A stretch of DNA of 64,000 nt, taken from positions 3,094,501 through 3,158,500 of the forward strand of contig NZ_CP129382.1 of the NCBI RefSeq assembly GCF_030435705.1, given 5' to 3'. The notes below the pieces were generated by a model. That model was not told the DNA's origin. It ran no database searches and saw nothing but the letters and a program-made list of their open reading frames with translations. The position numbers and the translations under genes are program-made. This document shows, piece by piece, positions 55,415 to 63,590 of the stretch (positions within the stretch are counted from its first letter, which is position 1; each line of letters opens with the position of its first letter). Source of the stretch: Rhizobium sp. SSA_523. GTDB taxonomy: Bacteria > Pseudomonadota > Alphaproteobacteria > Rhizobiales > Rhizobiaceae.

Positions 55415-55576
55415 TCAGCGGCCGGTCTTGCTGATCGAACTTGTGCTGCACGGGTCTACGCCGTAGGCCGGTGCGCAGGTGCCCTTGTTTGCGGCAACCG
55501 TGCCCGGCGCCAGAAACGAACCCGCAAGAATGACCAATGCCGCACACGCAAAAAACAGTGCGATCGACTTACCCAT
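55415..55576 (-). CDS. Small secreted protein, 53 aa
   Basis: The 53-aa product MGKSIALFFACAALVILAGSFLAPGTVAANKGTCAPAY... starts with a clear signal peptide or lipoprotein-like segment (residues 4-27) and ends with a short mature part containing two cysteines (GTCAPAYGVDPCSTSS), which may form a disulfide. The ATG at 55576 is chosen because it directly precedes the hydrophobic segment; longer frames add unlike sequence. Function unknown; small cysteine-pair proteins of this form occur in rhizobia. Confidence 0.62.
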   Translation of the reverse strand: MGKSIALFFACAALVILAGSFLAPGTVAANKGTCAPAYGVDPCSTSSISKTGR

Positions 55577-55754
55577 GGAGAGATGCCTTTCGGAGGAGGA
55601 TGAGAGAGGTGTCACAGCGATAACGGGATTTCTTGATCCTGTGCGGGGTTTACGAACCAGTGCCCCCAAATTCAATAGACCAAGGTGTTGAATGGCTGGT
55701 TAACATGCGCTTGCGGAAGAGTGCGGCATTTATGCTACATAAGCACTGACGCAT

Positions 55755-55779
55755 AAAAGGCAGGGACCAGCCCTGCCTT
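55755..55779 (-). terminator. Rho-independent terminator of the NDUFA9-like gene
   Basis: AAGGCAGGG (55757-55765) pairs perfectly with CCCTGCCTT (55771-55779), with a 5-nt loop. On the minus strand it is followed by TTTT (55758-55755). Confidence 0.78.
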
Positions 55780-55811
55780 CAAAACATGCAGCAATTTTGT
55801 CTCGAGGTTGC

Positions 55812-56792
55812 TCAGGCGGCCTTGCCGGAGCCGGTATACTGGCCGTGCACCCGATAGCGGACGAGATAGCTGGGGAGGATGCTGGACGCCAGGGTCGGCT
55901 TGATTCCCAACCCGGCCAGGGTGCGGCCCTCGGCCTCGGCTTCGGCAGAAACGATGTTGTCGCGCTTGAGAAGGGTCACCTGGTCTGCCGTCAGCGGCGG
56001 CTCGATCAGCGGCACCAGGGAGGCGATCTTGCCGAGCATGGATGCCACGCCGAACGGGATCGAGACGAAGCCGCGCTTGCGCACCGTCACACGCAGCACT
56101 TCTTCCAGACACTGCTTGAAGGTCATGACTTCCGGCCCGCCCAGCTCGTAGATTTTGCCGCCTGCTACGGCGCCATCCACGGAACGGGCAATGGCTTCCG
56201 CCACATCTTCGACGAAGACCGGCTGAAAGCGGGTCTCTCCACCACCGATCAGCGGCAGGAACGGCATGGTCCGCGCCATATCGGCGAATTTGTTGAAGAA
56301 ATTGTCCTCCTGGCCGAAGATGATCGACGGCCGCATGATAACCGCATCCGGCACCGTCTGAAGGATCGCGGCTTCGGCGCGGCCCTTGGAACGGGCATAG
56401 GAGGACTCGGATGCGGTATCGGCACCGATGGCCGAAACATGCGTCAGCCGCGCTCCGGCATTGCGGGCGGCCTCAGCCACGGCCTTGGCACCGAATTCCT
56501 GCACGGCATTGAACGAATTCTTGCCGCTTTCGAACAGGATGCCAACACAGTTGACGACATGGCTGGATCCGGCCACCGCCTGGTCGATCGAGGCGCGATA
56601 GCGCAGATTGGCCTGAACCAGCTGGATCTGGCCGACATAGCCGAGCGGACGAAGGAAGCCGGCAAGATCGGGACGGCGGACGGCGACGCGGATGCGGTAG
56701 CCGCGCTTGGCAAGCGCCCTGACAACATGCCTGCCAACGAAACCCGAACCCCCGAACACGGTGACGAGCGGCGGAAGATTGGACATGGTCAT
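55812..56792 (-). CDS. Complex I NDUFA9-like NAD(P)-binding protein
   Basis: The 326-aa product is an atypical short-chain dehydrogenase of the NDUFA9 type: VTVFGGSGFVGRHVVRALAKRGY, LVQANLRYRASIDQAVAGSSHVVNCVG, and ARSKGRAEAAILQTVPDAVIMRPSIIFGQEDNFFNKFADMAR as separate landmarks. In mitochondria the homologue is an accessory NADPH-binding subunit of complex I; in bacteria it is similarly placed by homology but unproven. GGAG lies 8 bp before ATG 56792. A terminator ends it. Confidence 0.85.
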   Translation of the reverse strand: MTMSNLPPLVTVFGGSGFVGRHVVRALAKRGYRIRVAVRRPDLAGFLRPLGYVGQIQLVQANLRYRASIDQAVAGSSHVVNCVGILFESGKNSFNAVQEFGAKAVAEAARNAGARLTHVSAIGADTASESSYARSKGRAEAAILQTVPDAVIMRPSIIFGQEDNFFNKFADMARTMPFLPLIGGGETRFQPVFVEDVAEAIARSVDGAVAGGKIYELGGPEVMTFKQCLEEVLRVTVRKRGFVSIPFGVASMLGKIASLVPLIEPPLTADQVTLLKRDNIVSAEAEAEGRTLAGLGIKPTLASSILPSYLVRYRVHGQYTGSGKAA

Positions 56793-56980
56793 GGGGAATG
56801 CTCCGAAAGCCAGAAGATGGTTTGGTTTTCTCTAGCCCAAAGCGCGGCCAAGGTGAAGTGCCAAGCGCCGTTCCAAAAGGACGCACGGGCTTGTGCGCCC
56901 CGGCCGAGGGAAAGACGCAACCGGGGCCGGCAAGCGCCGCTGCAGCGGTCGCATCCTCCTGCCGCCTATGGCCTGCTCGA

Positions 56981-57268
56981 TCAGACGCCTTCAACCACCA
57001 GCATTTCCGCCTCGGCCACCTCCTGGCGGATCTTGGCGGCTTGCTGGTATTCTGGCGAGTGATAGCAATCGATAGCGTGCTGGACCGACGGAAATTCGAT
57101 CACGACATTGCGCGCCCGCGACATGCCCTCAAGCCTCGTGACGGGTCCGCCGCGGGCCAGGAACTTCGCGCCGAACCGCTCGAAGGCCGGTTTGGCCGTC
57201 GCCACATAATCCTTGTAGCGTTCCGCATCCCGCACATCGACGCGGGCGATCCAGTATCCCTTCGGCAT
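56981..57268 (-). CDS. DUF1330 family protein
   Basis: The 95-aa product is a small dimeric alpha/beta barrel (EthD/ABM-like) with the DUF1330 pattern MPKGYWIARVDVRDAERYKDYVATAKPAFERFGAKFLARGG and VIEFPSVQHAIDCYHSPEYQQAAKIR. No catalytic activity is established for the family. It follows pyrF on the same strand (39-bp gap). Confidence 0.88.
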   Translation of the reverse strand: MPKGYWIARVDVRDAERYKDYVATAKPAFERFGAKFLARGGPVTRLEGMSRARNVVIEFPSVQHAIDCYHSPEYQQAAKIRQEVAEAEMLVVEGV

Positions 57269-57307
57269 TGTCTTCTCCTCGTTCGTCCTTGCCTCCGGCG
57301 GGAGGCG

Positions 57308-58000
57308 TCAGAGTGCCTCGTTCATTTCCGACAGGATGGCGCGTGCAGCAAACAGCGGGTCGTCGGCCTTCACGATCGGCCGCGCGACCACCAGATGGCT
57401 CGAGCCCGCTCTGATCGCATCAAAGGGCGTGACGACACGCTTCTGATCCCCGGCATCGGCGCCCTTCGGCCGGATGCCCGGCGTAACGAGGGCCATGTCC
57501 GGACCGATGATCCTGCGCACCGCCTGCGATTCTTCCGCCGAGCAGACAATGCCGCCCATGCCGGCTGCGCGCGCCTGTTCGGCACGCGTCAACACCAGCG
57601 TATGCGGATCGTATTCATAGCCGGCATCGCGCAGATCGGCGTCGTCCATCGATGTCAGCACTGTCACGCCCAGCAGGCAAAGGTCCGATCCCTTTGCCGC
57701 CTCGACCGCCGCCCGCATGGCCTTCGGATAGGCATGCAGCGTGAGCATGGTCACGCCCATCTTGACGATGTTCTCGACGCCCTTGGCAACCGTATTGTCG
57801 ATGTCGAGCAGCTTCATGTCGAGAAAGACCTGCCTGCCATCCGCCACGAGATTGCGGGCGAATTCCAGGCCGCCGGCGAAGGCCAGCTGGTAGCCGATCT
57901 TGTAGAAATTCACTTCGTCGCCGAGCATGCGTACCACGGCTTCCGCCTCGCCGATCGTGGGAAGGTCAAGCCCAACGATCAGGCGGTCGCGTGCTGTCAT
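57308..58000 (-). CDS. pyrF: Orotidine 5'-phosphate decarboxylase
   Basis: The 230-aa product is a TIM-barrel OMP decarboxylase with [18 protein letters not shown], the catalytic [14 protein letters not shown] (Asp-x-Lys-x-x-Asp-Ile-x-x-Thr) and [20 protein letters not shown] for phosphate. It makes UMP. The start at 58000 is taken from the conserved [12 protein letters not shown]; a longer frame to 58078 adds a non-conserved stretch. The gene lies 20 bp after the histidine-phosphatase gene. Confidence 0.95.
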   Translation of the reverse strand: MTARDRLIVGLDLPTIGEAEAVVRMLGDEVNFYKIGYQLAFAGGLEFARNLVADGRQVFLDMKLLDIDNTVAKGVENIVKMGVTMLTLHAYPKAMRAAVEAAKGSDLCLLGVTVLTSMDDADLRDAGYEYDPHTLVLTRAEQARAAGMGGIVCSAEESQAVRRIIGPDMALVTPGIRPKGADAGDQKRVVTPFDAIRAGSSHLVVARPIVKADDPLFAARAILSEMNEAL

Positions 58001-58020
58001 GCCATGTCTCGCGCCATTTC

Positions 58021-58623
58021 TCACGCCATCTCTCCTTGCCAGGCATCCATCGGCGTCCAGTCGCATGTGAGACGGCAATCGGCAAGCCGGTTGGAAAGCG
58101 TGAAGGCGAAAAGGTTGCCGCCGCCGGCCGGCTGGTCACGATCGCGGGCGATCGGGTTGCCGCTTATGTGGCATTTCAGCAGCGTGCCGACGCCGCCATG
58201 GCCGACAAAGGCAATCGGCCTGCTGCAGTCGTGGCTCTGCAGCACGCGGGAGACGGCGTCGACAATACGGTGTTGCGCATCCTGCGCCGTTTCCCAGCCC
58301 TTGAAGCTCTGCTGAGGATGGGCGAAAAACCAGTCCGCGGCCGCCTCGAAGTCCGGAGGCGGCAGAAAGCCGGTCGCCGAGCGATCATTCTCATGCATGG
58401 CAGCCTCCGTCTCGACGCTGCAGCCGGCGGCCCGCGCCAGGATGTCGGCGGTTTCGATCGCCTTGCGCTCCTGGCTGGAGAGGATGCGCTGGAGCCGTGA
58501 CGCCCAGGAGAGGCGGGACGCCGTCCTCGCCCGCTCCGCACCCGTCTCCGAAAGCCCCCAGTCCGGCACCGGAACCTTCGGGTCGATCTTCACCTGCGGA
58601 TGCGTGATGTAAAGGGCGAACAT
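58021..58623 (-). CDS. Histidine-phosphatase-like protein with altered RHG motif
   Basis: The 200-aa product resembles the SixA/phosphoglycerate-mutase-like histidine phosphatase family: [30 protein letters not shown] and [14 protein letters not shown]. The N-terminal catalytic RHG motif reads ITHPQV: H8 is kept but the arginine before it is T7. Activity may therefore be altered. The second His is in GHGG. It sits between pmtA and pyrF with short gaps. Confidence 0.82.
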   Translation of the reverse strand: MFALYITHPQVKIDPKVPVPDWGLSETGAERARTASRLSWASRLQRILSSQERKAIETADILARAAGCSVETEAAMHENDRSATGFLPPPDFEAAADWFFAHPQQSFKGWETAQDAQHRIVDAVSRVLQSHDCSRPIAFVGHGGVGTLLKCHISGNPIARDRDQPAGGGNLFAFTLSNRLADCRLTCDWTPMDAWQGEMA

Positions 58624-58639
58624 TGGCCGAGGGTCTCGA

Positions 58640-59233
58640 TCAGGGACGGGTATAGGTCCACAGCTGTGCCGGCGGAATGTTTCGCACCACGAAGTCGAAA
58701 TGCTTGATGCGATAGCGGTCCGGGCGCGCGACGATGGGCGAGGCCGGGCCATAGGTGATCTGGATGACCGGCCGGCCGTGCGGCATGCGGTCCAGCAGGT
58801 CTTCCAGCAGCGCGATGCGGCGCTCCATCGGGAAGCTCAGCATCGGTATGGCCGAGATGACCGCGTCGAAGCGCGCATCCTTGAAGCTTCCCAGGGTGTT
58901 TTCCAGATCGAAGGCATCACCATTGATGAAGTTGACGCCGGAAAAATTGCGGGTGAGGTGCAGGTAGAAATCGGTTGAGAATTCGATCGAGACCAGTTTC
59001 TCCGGCGCGACGCCTCGCTCGAGAATGGCCTTGGTGATGATGCCGGTGCCGGGGCCGAGTTCCAGGACCGGAAGGCCTGAGGCCGGCTGAATGACGCTGG
59101 CCATGCGTTTGGCCGTGATCGCCGAGGTTGGCAGGATGGCGCCGACGCGCTTCGGACCGTCTATCCAGCCCTTGAAGAAACGGATTTCCTCGTCGAACTT
59201 GCGGCCCAGCCGCTCCTTGAAACGCAACTCCAT
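58640..59233 (-). CDS. pmtA: Phospholipid N-methyltransferase PmtA
   Basis: The 197-aa soluble class I SAM methyltransferase closely follows the Rhizobium/Agrobacterium PmtA pattern: ERLGRKFDEEIRFFKGWIDGPKRVGAILPTS, SAM loop LELGPGTGIITKAIL (about residues 57-71), INGDAFDLENTLG and YRIKHFDFVVRNIPPAQLW. It methylates phosphatidylethanolamine three times to phosphatidylcholine, a major membrane lipid of these bacteria. It leads a run pmtA-phosphatase-like-pyrF-DUF1330-NDUFA9-like on the minus strand. Confidence 0.93.
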   Translation of the reverse strand: MELRFKERLGRKFDEEIRFFKGWIDGPKRVGAILPTSAITAKRMASVIQPASGLPVLELGPGTGIITKAILERGVAPEKLVSIEFSTDFYLHLTRNFSGVNFINGDAFDLENTLGSFKDARFDAVISAIPMLSFPMERRIALLEDLLDRMPHGRPVIQITYGPASPIVARPDRYRIKHFDFVVRNIPPAQLWTYTRP

Positions 59234-59318
59234 CCTGATCTCCCGGCAAATCTGTTTGGGTTAAGTGGCCACTGGTGACGCAAAAGCAAGAAAAAATGTC
59301 GCAATCGAGGAGGGCGAC

Positions 59319-59345
59319 AAAAAAAGGGACGGCCGAGACCGTCCC
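59319..59345 (-). terminator. Rho-independent terminator of dnaN
   Basis: GGGACGG (59326-59332) pairs with CCGTCCC (59339-59345) around a 6-nt loop. On the minus strand seven T follow (59325-59319). It lies 10 bp past the dnaN stop. Confidence 0.85.
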
Positions 59346-59355
59346 CTCATCGACA

Positions 59356-60474
59356 TTATACCCGCATCGGCATCAGCACATACAGGGCGTCGTCGCCTGC
59401 CGTATCGCGCACCAGAGTGGGGGATCCGGCATCGGCCAGCATGAAAATGGCATCCTCGCCGGAGAGCTGGGCGGTGATGTCGAGCAGATATTTCGCGTTG
59501 AAGCCGATCTCCATCGCGTCGCTCTCGTAGCCGACCGCCACTTCCTCCGTCGCGCTGCCGGAATCCGGATTATTGACCGTCAGCAGCAATTGGCCGTCGC
59601 TCAACGCCAGCTTGACGGCCCGGCCGCGCTCGGAGGAAATCGTCGACACGCGATCCACGGCGCGGGTGAAGCTCTGGCAGTCGACCCGCATTTCCTTGTC
59701 ATTGCCGGTGGGAATGACGCGCTGGTAATCCGGGAAGGTCCCGTCGATCAGCTTGGAGGTCATCACGATGGCCCCGATCGAAAGGCGGATCTTGGCATCC
59801 GACACTTCGACGGTGACGAGAGCCTCCGGATCGTCCACGAGTTTCTGCAATTCCCCGACCGTCTTGCGCGGAATGATGATGCCCGGCATGCCCTCCGAAC
59901 CGGAGGGCGCAACGATATCGGCGCGGGCCAGGCGGTGACCATCGGTTGCCACCGCGCGCAGCTTCAATTCGCCATTGGCCTCGATCGTGTGGAAGAAGAT
60001 CCCGTTCAGGTAGTAGCGCGTCTCTTCCGTCGAAATCGCGAACTGCGTGCGGTCGATCAGCATTTTCAGGTCCGTCGCCTTCATCTTGAAGGTGTGGCTG
60101 AAAGTGCCGGCCGTCAGGTCGGGAAAATCTGTCTCGGGCAGGCATTGCAGCGAAAACTTCGACCGGCCCGACTGCACCACCATGCTGCCGCCATCCTGGT
60201 TGGTGGCCAGGCGAACCTCGGCCCCGTCCGGCAGCTTGCGCACGATTTCATACAGAAGATGAGCGGGAACGGTGGTTGCGCCCGCCTGCTCGACCATGGC
60301 CGGCAGTTCCTCCGTGATCTCGAGATCCAGGTCCGTCGCCTTCAAGGCAAGCTCGCTGCCGGAGGCGCGCAGCAGCACGTTGGACAGGATGGGGATCGTG
60401 TTGCGACGTTCCACGACACGATGAACATGGTTCAGCGATTTCAGAAGATTGGACCGCTCAAGAGTAATACGCAT
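59356..60474 (-). CDS. dnaN: DNA polymerase III beta subunit (sliding clamp)
   Basis: The 372-aa product begins MRITLERSNLLKSLNHVHRVVERRNTIPILSNVLL and has the three repeated clamp domains, ending YVLMPMRV, the conserved beta-clamp C-terminus. The ring-shaped dimer tethers Pol III and other enzymes to DNA. The start at 60474 is chosen because a longer frame adds unlike sequence. In contrast to many bacteria dnaA and recF do not adjoin it. Confidence 0.97.
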   Translation of the reverse strand: MRITLERSNLLKSLNHVHRVVERRNTIPILSNVLLRASGSELALKATDLDLEITEELPAMVEQAGATTVPAHLLYEIVRKLPDGAEVRLATNQDGGSMVVQSGRSKFSLQCLPETDFPDLTAGTFSHTFKMKATDLKMLIDRTQFAISTEETRYYLNGIFFHTIEANGELKLRAVATDGHRLARADIVAPSGSEGMPGIIIPRKTVGELQKLVDDPEALVTVEVSDAKIRLSIGAIVMTSKLIDGTFPDYQRVIPTGNDKEMRVDCQSFTRAVDRVSTISSERGRAVKLALSDGQLLLTVNNPDSGSATEEVAVGYESDAMEIGFNAKYLLDITAQLSGEDAIFMLADAGSPTLVRDTAGDDALYVLMPMRV

Positions 60475-60825
60475 GGACGCTACCGCTTTCGACCGTACCG
60501 GCCCATCGGGCCGAACATGATGTTCGTCCGCCGCTGGCCGGACGATGTGGATCGGCAAAATGGCAGAGTTTGCATTAAAAATGCAAGGGGTGGGGCTCCT
60601 CGGCCGGCTATTTTCGACGCTGCGCGCCGGCCTTCTCACAGGAATTCCCGAGCGGACCGGGACAGACTGCGTGATGTGGATGCGGCTGGTTGCGGCGGAT
60701 CACTCGCGCAAGCCGGTCATCCGCCCCTCTCACCGTCTGCCCTTGTCTTGCTGACGCATGCCTTGCCCTGCCGGCTGCGCTCCCCCATAAAGACATCGGT
60801 TTGCAAGGAAAGGCCGGACAAGCAC
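60475..60825. other. 351-bp divergent gap between dnaN and rsmI
   Basis: This region should hold the promoters of both genes. It contains a 7-3-7 inverted repeat TTGCATTAAAAATGCAA (60570-60586) and a GGCCGGC/GCCGGCC inverted repeat (60602-60632). I see no credible small gene in it. Confidence 0.6.
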
Positions 60826-61734
60826 GTGACAGACAAGGAAACGCCGACGCAGCGCAGCTATCGCCTCGGGCAGACGAGCATTGCCGCCCGGCCTCTGGAG
60901 CCGGCGCTCTATCTGGTGGCGACGCCGATCGGCAATCTGGGCGATATTACCCTGCGCGCGCTCGAGACCCTTGCGGGGGCCGATGTGCTCGCCTGCGAAG
61001 ATACGCGGGTGACGCGGGTGCTGCTGGATCGCTATGGCATCGTTACGCGTCCCTATGCCTATCACGAACATAATGCCGACGAGGCCGGGCCGCGGCTCAT
61101 CGCGGCGCTGGATCGGGGGCAATCGGTCGCGCTGGTCTCGGATGCCGGAACGCCGCTTGTCTCCGATCCGGGCTACCGGCTTGGACAGCTCGCTTTGGAG
61201 GCCGGCTACAAGGTTGTTCCCATTCCCGGGCCCTCCGCGCCGCTGGCGGCGCTGGTCGGTTCCGGCCTTCCCTCCGATGCCTTCCTGTTTGCCGGCTTCC
61301 TGCCGGTCAAGGAAAAGGGACGGCGGGACCGGCTGGCGGAGCTCTCCAAGATCCCGTCGACCCTGATCTTCTTCGAATCGCCCCATCGCCTCGGCGATAC
61401 GCTTGTCATTGCTGCTGACGTGCTGGGACCGACGCGATCCGCCTGTGTCTGCCGCGAGCTCACCAAGACCTTCGAGGAGTTCCGCCGCGGGTCGCTCGGC
61501 GATCTGGCGCAGCAGTATCAGGATGCCACGGTCAAGGGCGAGGTCGTGCTGGTCATCGGCCCGCCGGATTATGACGATGTCCCTGCGGCCGTCGATGTGG
61601 ATATTCTGCTCAAGGAACTGTCGCAATCCATGCCGGCAACCAAGGCTGCCGCCGAGGCGGCAAGGCTGACCGGCCTGTCGCGCCGCGATCTCTACCAGCG
61701 GCTGGTCGAACTGAAGGATGGCGATGCGGTCTGA
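60826..61734 (+). CDS. rsmI: 16S rRNA (cytidine(1402)-2'-O)-methyltransferase
   Basis: The 302-aa product is a tetrapyrrole-methylase-fold RsmI: YLVATPIGNLGDITLRALETL, CEDTRVTRVLLDRYGI, ALVSDAGTPLVSDPGY, VVPIPGPSAPLAALVGSGLPSDAFLFAGFLP, FFESPHRL. It 2'-O-methylates C1402 of 16S rRNA. The start is a GTG at 60826; the frame is open much further upstream, but that part is the antisense of dnaN. It overlaps yraN by 17 bp, the usual rsmI-yraN pair. Confidence 0.95.
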   Translation: MTDKETPTQRSYRLGQTSIAARPLEPALYLVATPIGNLGDITLRALETLAGADVLACEDTRVTRVLLDRYGIVTRPYAYHEHNADEAGPRLIAALDRGQSVALVSDAGTPLVSDPGYRLGQLALEAGYKVVPIPGPSAPLAALVGSGLPSDAFLFAGFLPVKEKGRRDRLAELSKIPSTLIFFESPHRLGDTLVIAADVLGPTRSACVCRELTKTFEEFRRGSLGDLAQQYQDATVKGEVVLVIGPPDYDDVPAAVDVDILLKELSQSMPATKAAAEAARLTGLSRRDLYQRLVELKDGDAV

Positions 61735-62092
61735 CAGGCAAGGGCTCCGCCGTCGCAAGGCCGAGCGCGATGGGCGCCACGCCGAACTATTCGCCGCGCT
61801 GTTTCTTCGCCTGAAGGGCTATCGAATCATTGCCCTGCGCTACCGCACTCCGGTGGGAGAAATCGACATTATTGCCCGAAAAGGCAGTCTCGTCGCCTTT
61901 GTCGAAGTCAAACTCCGCAGATCTTCCGGGGAGGCGGTGGATGCCGTTGGTCTTGCAACGCAACAGCGCATTCGCGCCGCAGGAAACCGGTGGCTTATGC
62001 AACAGCGCGACGCTCATCTTCTATCTCTGCGCTTCGATATTATTGCAATGCAGCAATGGACGCTGCCCCGGCATTTTGTGGACGCTTTCTGA
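61718..62092 (+). CDS. YraN-family (UPF0102) putative nuclease
   Basis: The 124-aa product has the endonuclease-like fold of UPF0102: YRIIALRYRTPVGEIDIIARKGSLVAFVEVKLRRS, with the GEIDII...FVEVK (E-D-x-E-x-K) metal-site pattern of PD-(D/E)xK nucleases. The N-terminus GRHAELFAALFLRLKGY is typical. Start could be ATG 61718 or 61724. Function unproven. It overlaps the rsmI stop. Confidence 0.9.
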   Translation: MAMRSDRQGLRRRKAERDGRHAELFAALFLRLKGYRIIALRYRTPVGEIDIIARKGSLVAFVEVKLRRSSGEAVDAVGLATQQRIRAAGNRWLMQQRDAHLLSLRFDIIAMQQWTLPRHFVDAF

Positions 62093-62125
62093 AAGTGTTG
62101 CAAAGCTGTGCAATGTGAGGCTTAA

Positions 62126-62143
62126 CTGTATTAGTGCTGTCAT
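62126..62143 (+). promoter_or_regulatory. PHO box upstream of ugpB
   Basis: CTGTATT (62126-62132) and CTGTCAT (62137-62143) are separated by four bases, giving the 11-bp-spaced direct repeat bound by PhoB. They lie 53 bp before the ugpB ATG. ugp operons are PhoB-regulated in rhizobia and enterobacteria. Confidence 0.7.
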
Positions 62144-62195
62144 AAAAGAACGCTAAGCAGCCGCATCCGACCTACCGGAGAAGAGGGAGATACCC

Positions 62196-63512
62196 ATGTT
62201 GAAGAAGCTAACTTTCGCCGCAGCCGCACTCGCGCTGTCGGCGACCACCTCGCTTGCCGCCACCGAAGTCACCTGGTGGCATGCCATGGGCGGTGAACTG
62301 GGCAAGAAGCTTGAGGAAATCGCAGCGAAGTTCAATGAAAGCCAGGCCGATTATAAGGTCGTGCCGGTCTATAAGGGTTCCTATCCGGAAACCCTGACGG
62401 CGGCGATCGCGGCCTTCCGCGCCAATCAGCAGCCGGCCATCGTGCAGGTTTTCGAAGTCGGCACCGGCACGATGATGGCTGCCAAGGGCGCCGTCTATCC
62501 GGTCTACAAGCTGATGGCCGATCAGGGCGAGAGCTTCGACAAGAGCGCCTATCTGGCGCCGGTCGTCGGCTATTATTCCGATACGGAAGGCAATATCCTG
62601 TCGCTGCCGTTCAATTCGTCCACGCCTATCCTCTATTATAACAAGGACGTGTTCAAGAAGGCCGGCCTTGATCCGGAAGTCTCGCCGAAGACCTGGGAAG
62701 AGGTCGAGCAGTTCTCGAAGAAGATCGTATCCTCGGGTGCGGCCAAGTGCGGCTTTACCTCGGCCTGGATCACCTGGGTGCAGACCGAGAACCTGTCGGC
62801 TCTGCACGACCAGCCCTTCGGCACGCTGGACAATGGCTTTGGCGGTCTGAAGACCGAATTCACCTTCAATGGCAAGGTTCAGGTCAAGCACTGGGGCAAT
62901 CTGAAGAAGTGGCAGGATGAAGGCCTCTTCAAGTATGGCGGCCCGGTGGGCGGCGATCAGGCGGCAACCATGTTCTACGCCCAGGAATGCGCAATGACGA
63001 TGAACTCGTCGGCCGGTCGCGCAGGCGTCATCAACAATGCCAAGGATTTCACGCCGGGCTTCGGTCCGCTTCCCTATTATGCGGATGAAATCAAGGAGCC
63101 GAAGAACTCCATCATCGGCGGCGCCACCCTGTGGGTCCTGAACGGCAAGGACAAGGACGTCTACAAGGGCGTTGCCAAGTTCTTCTCCTACCTGTCCAAG
63201 CCGGATGTCCAGGCGGACTGGCACCAGTTCACCGGCTATCTGCCGATCACCAATGCCGCCTACGAACTCGGCAAGACCCAGGGCTATTACGCCAAGAACC
63301 CGGGTTCCGACATTGCCATCGAGCAGATCACCCGCGGCACGCCAAGCGCCAATTCCAAGGGCGTTCGCTTCGGCAACTTCACCCAGGTTCGCACGATCGT
63401 GGATGAGGAATTCCAGGGCCTGCTCGCCGGCAACAAGGATGCCAAGCAGGCACTCGACAGTGCCGTCTCGCGCGGCAACAAGCTGCTTCGCGAATTCGAA
63501 GCCGCCAACTGA
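62196..63512 (+). CDS. ugpB: sn-Glycerol-3-phosphate ABC transporter, binding protein
   Basis: The 438-aa product has a signal peptide (residues 1-21, MLKKLTFAAAALALSATTSLA) and the UgpB pattern: EVTWWHAMGGELGKKLEEIAAKFN, YKGSYPETLTAAIAAFRANQQPAIVQVFEVGTGTMM, QECAMTMNSSAGRAG. UgpB binds glycerol-3-phosphate and its diesters in the periplasm. A GAAGAGGGAG lies 5' of the ATG. ugpA begins 78 bp downstream after a hairpin. PhoB control is likely from the PHO box. Confidence 0.95.
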   Translation: MLKKLTFAAAALALSATTSLAATEVTWWHAMGGELGKKLEEIAAKFNESQADYKVVPVYKGSYPETLTAAIAAFRANQQPAIVQVFEVGTGTMMAAKGAVYPVYKLMADQGESFDKSAYLAPVVGYYSDTEGNILSLPFNSSTPILYYNKDVFKKAGLDPEVSPKTWEEVEQFSKKIVSSGAAKCGFTSAWITWVQTENLSALHDQPFGTLDNGFGGLKTEFTFNGKVQVKHWGNLKKWQDEGLFKYGGPVGGDQAATMFYAQECAMTMNSSAGRAGVINNAKDFTPGFGPLPYYADEIKEPKNSIIGGATLWVLNGKDKDVYKGVAKFFSYLSKPDVQADWHQFTGYLPITNAAYELGKTQGYYAKNPGSDIAIEQITRGTPSANSKGVRFGNFTQVRTIVDEEFQGLLAGNKDAKQALDSAVSRGNKLLREFEAAN

Positions 63513-63528
63513 GCCAACCAAGCCTGAC

Positions 63529-63554
63529 GGAGGGCCGGCTTTTGCCGGTCCTCC
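63529..63554 (+). other. Intercistronic hairpin between ugpB and ugpA
   Basis: GGAGGGCCGGC (63529-63539) pairs with GCCGGTCCTCC (63544-63554) across a TTTT loop, with one G-U pair and no T run after it. It is placed like the hairpin behind the other binding-protein gene at 29276-29308. Confidence 0.6.
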
Positions 63555-63590
63555 CCGCATTTCCCACCGGACATTTTTGGGCTGGGCTCA

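Noticed and set aside
59275..61734. An 819-codon plus-strand open frame covering the dnaN region and rsmI
   Set aside because: Its first 517 codons are antisense to the well-supported dnaN gene and have no family likeness; only the part from GTG 60826 (RsmI) is real.
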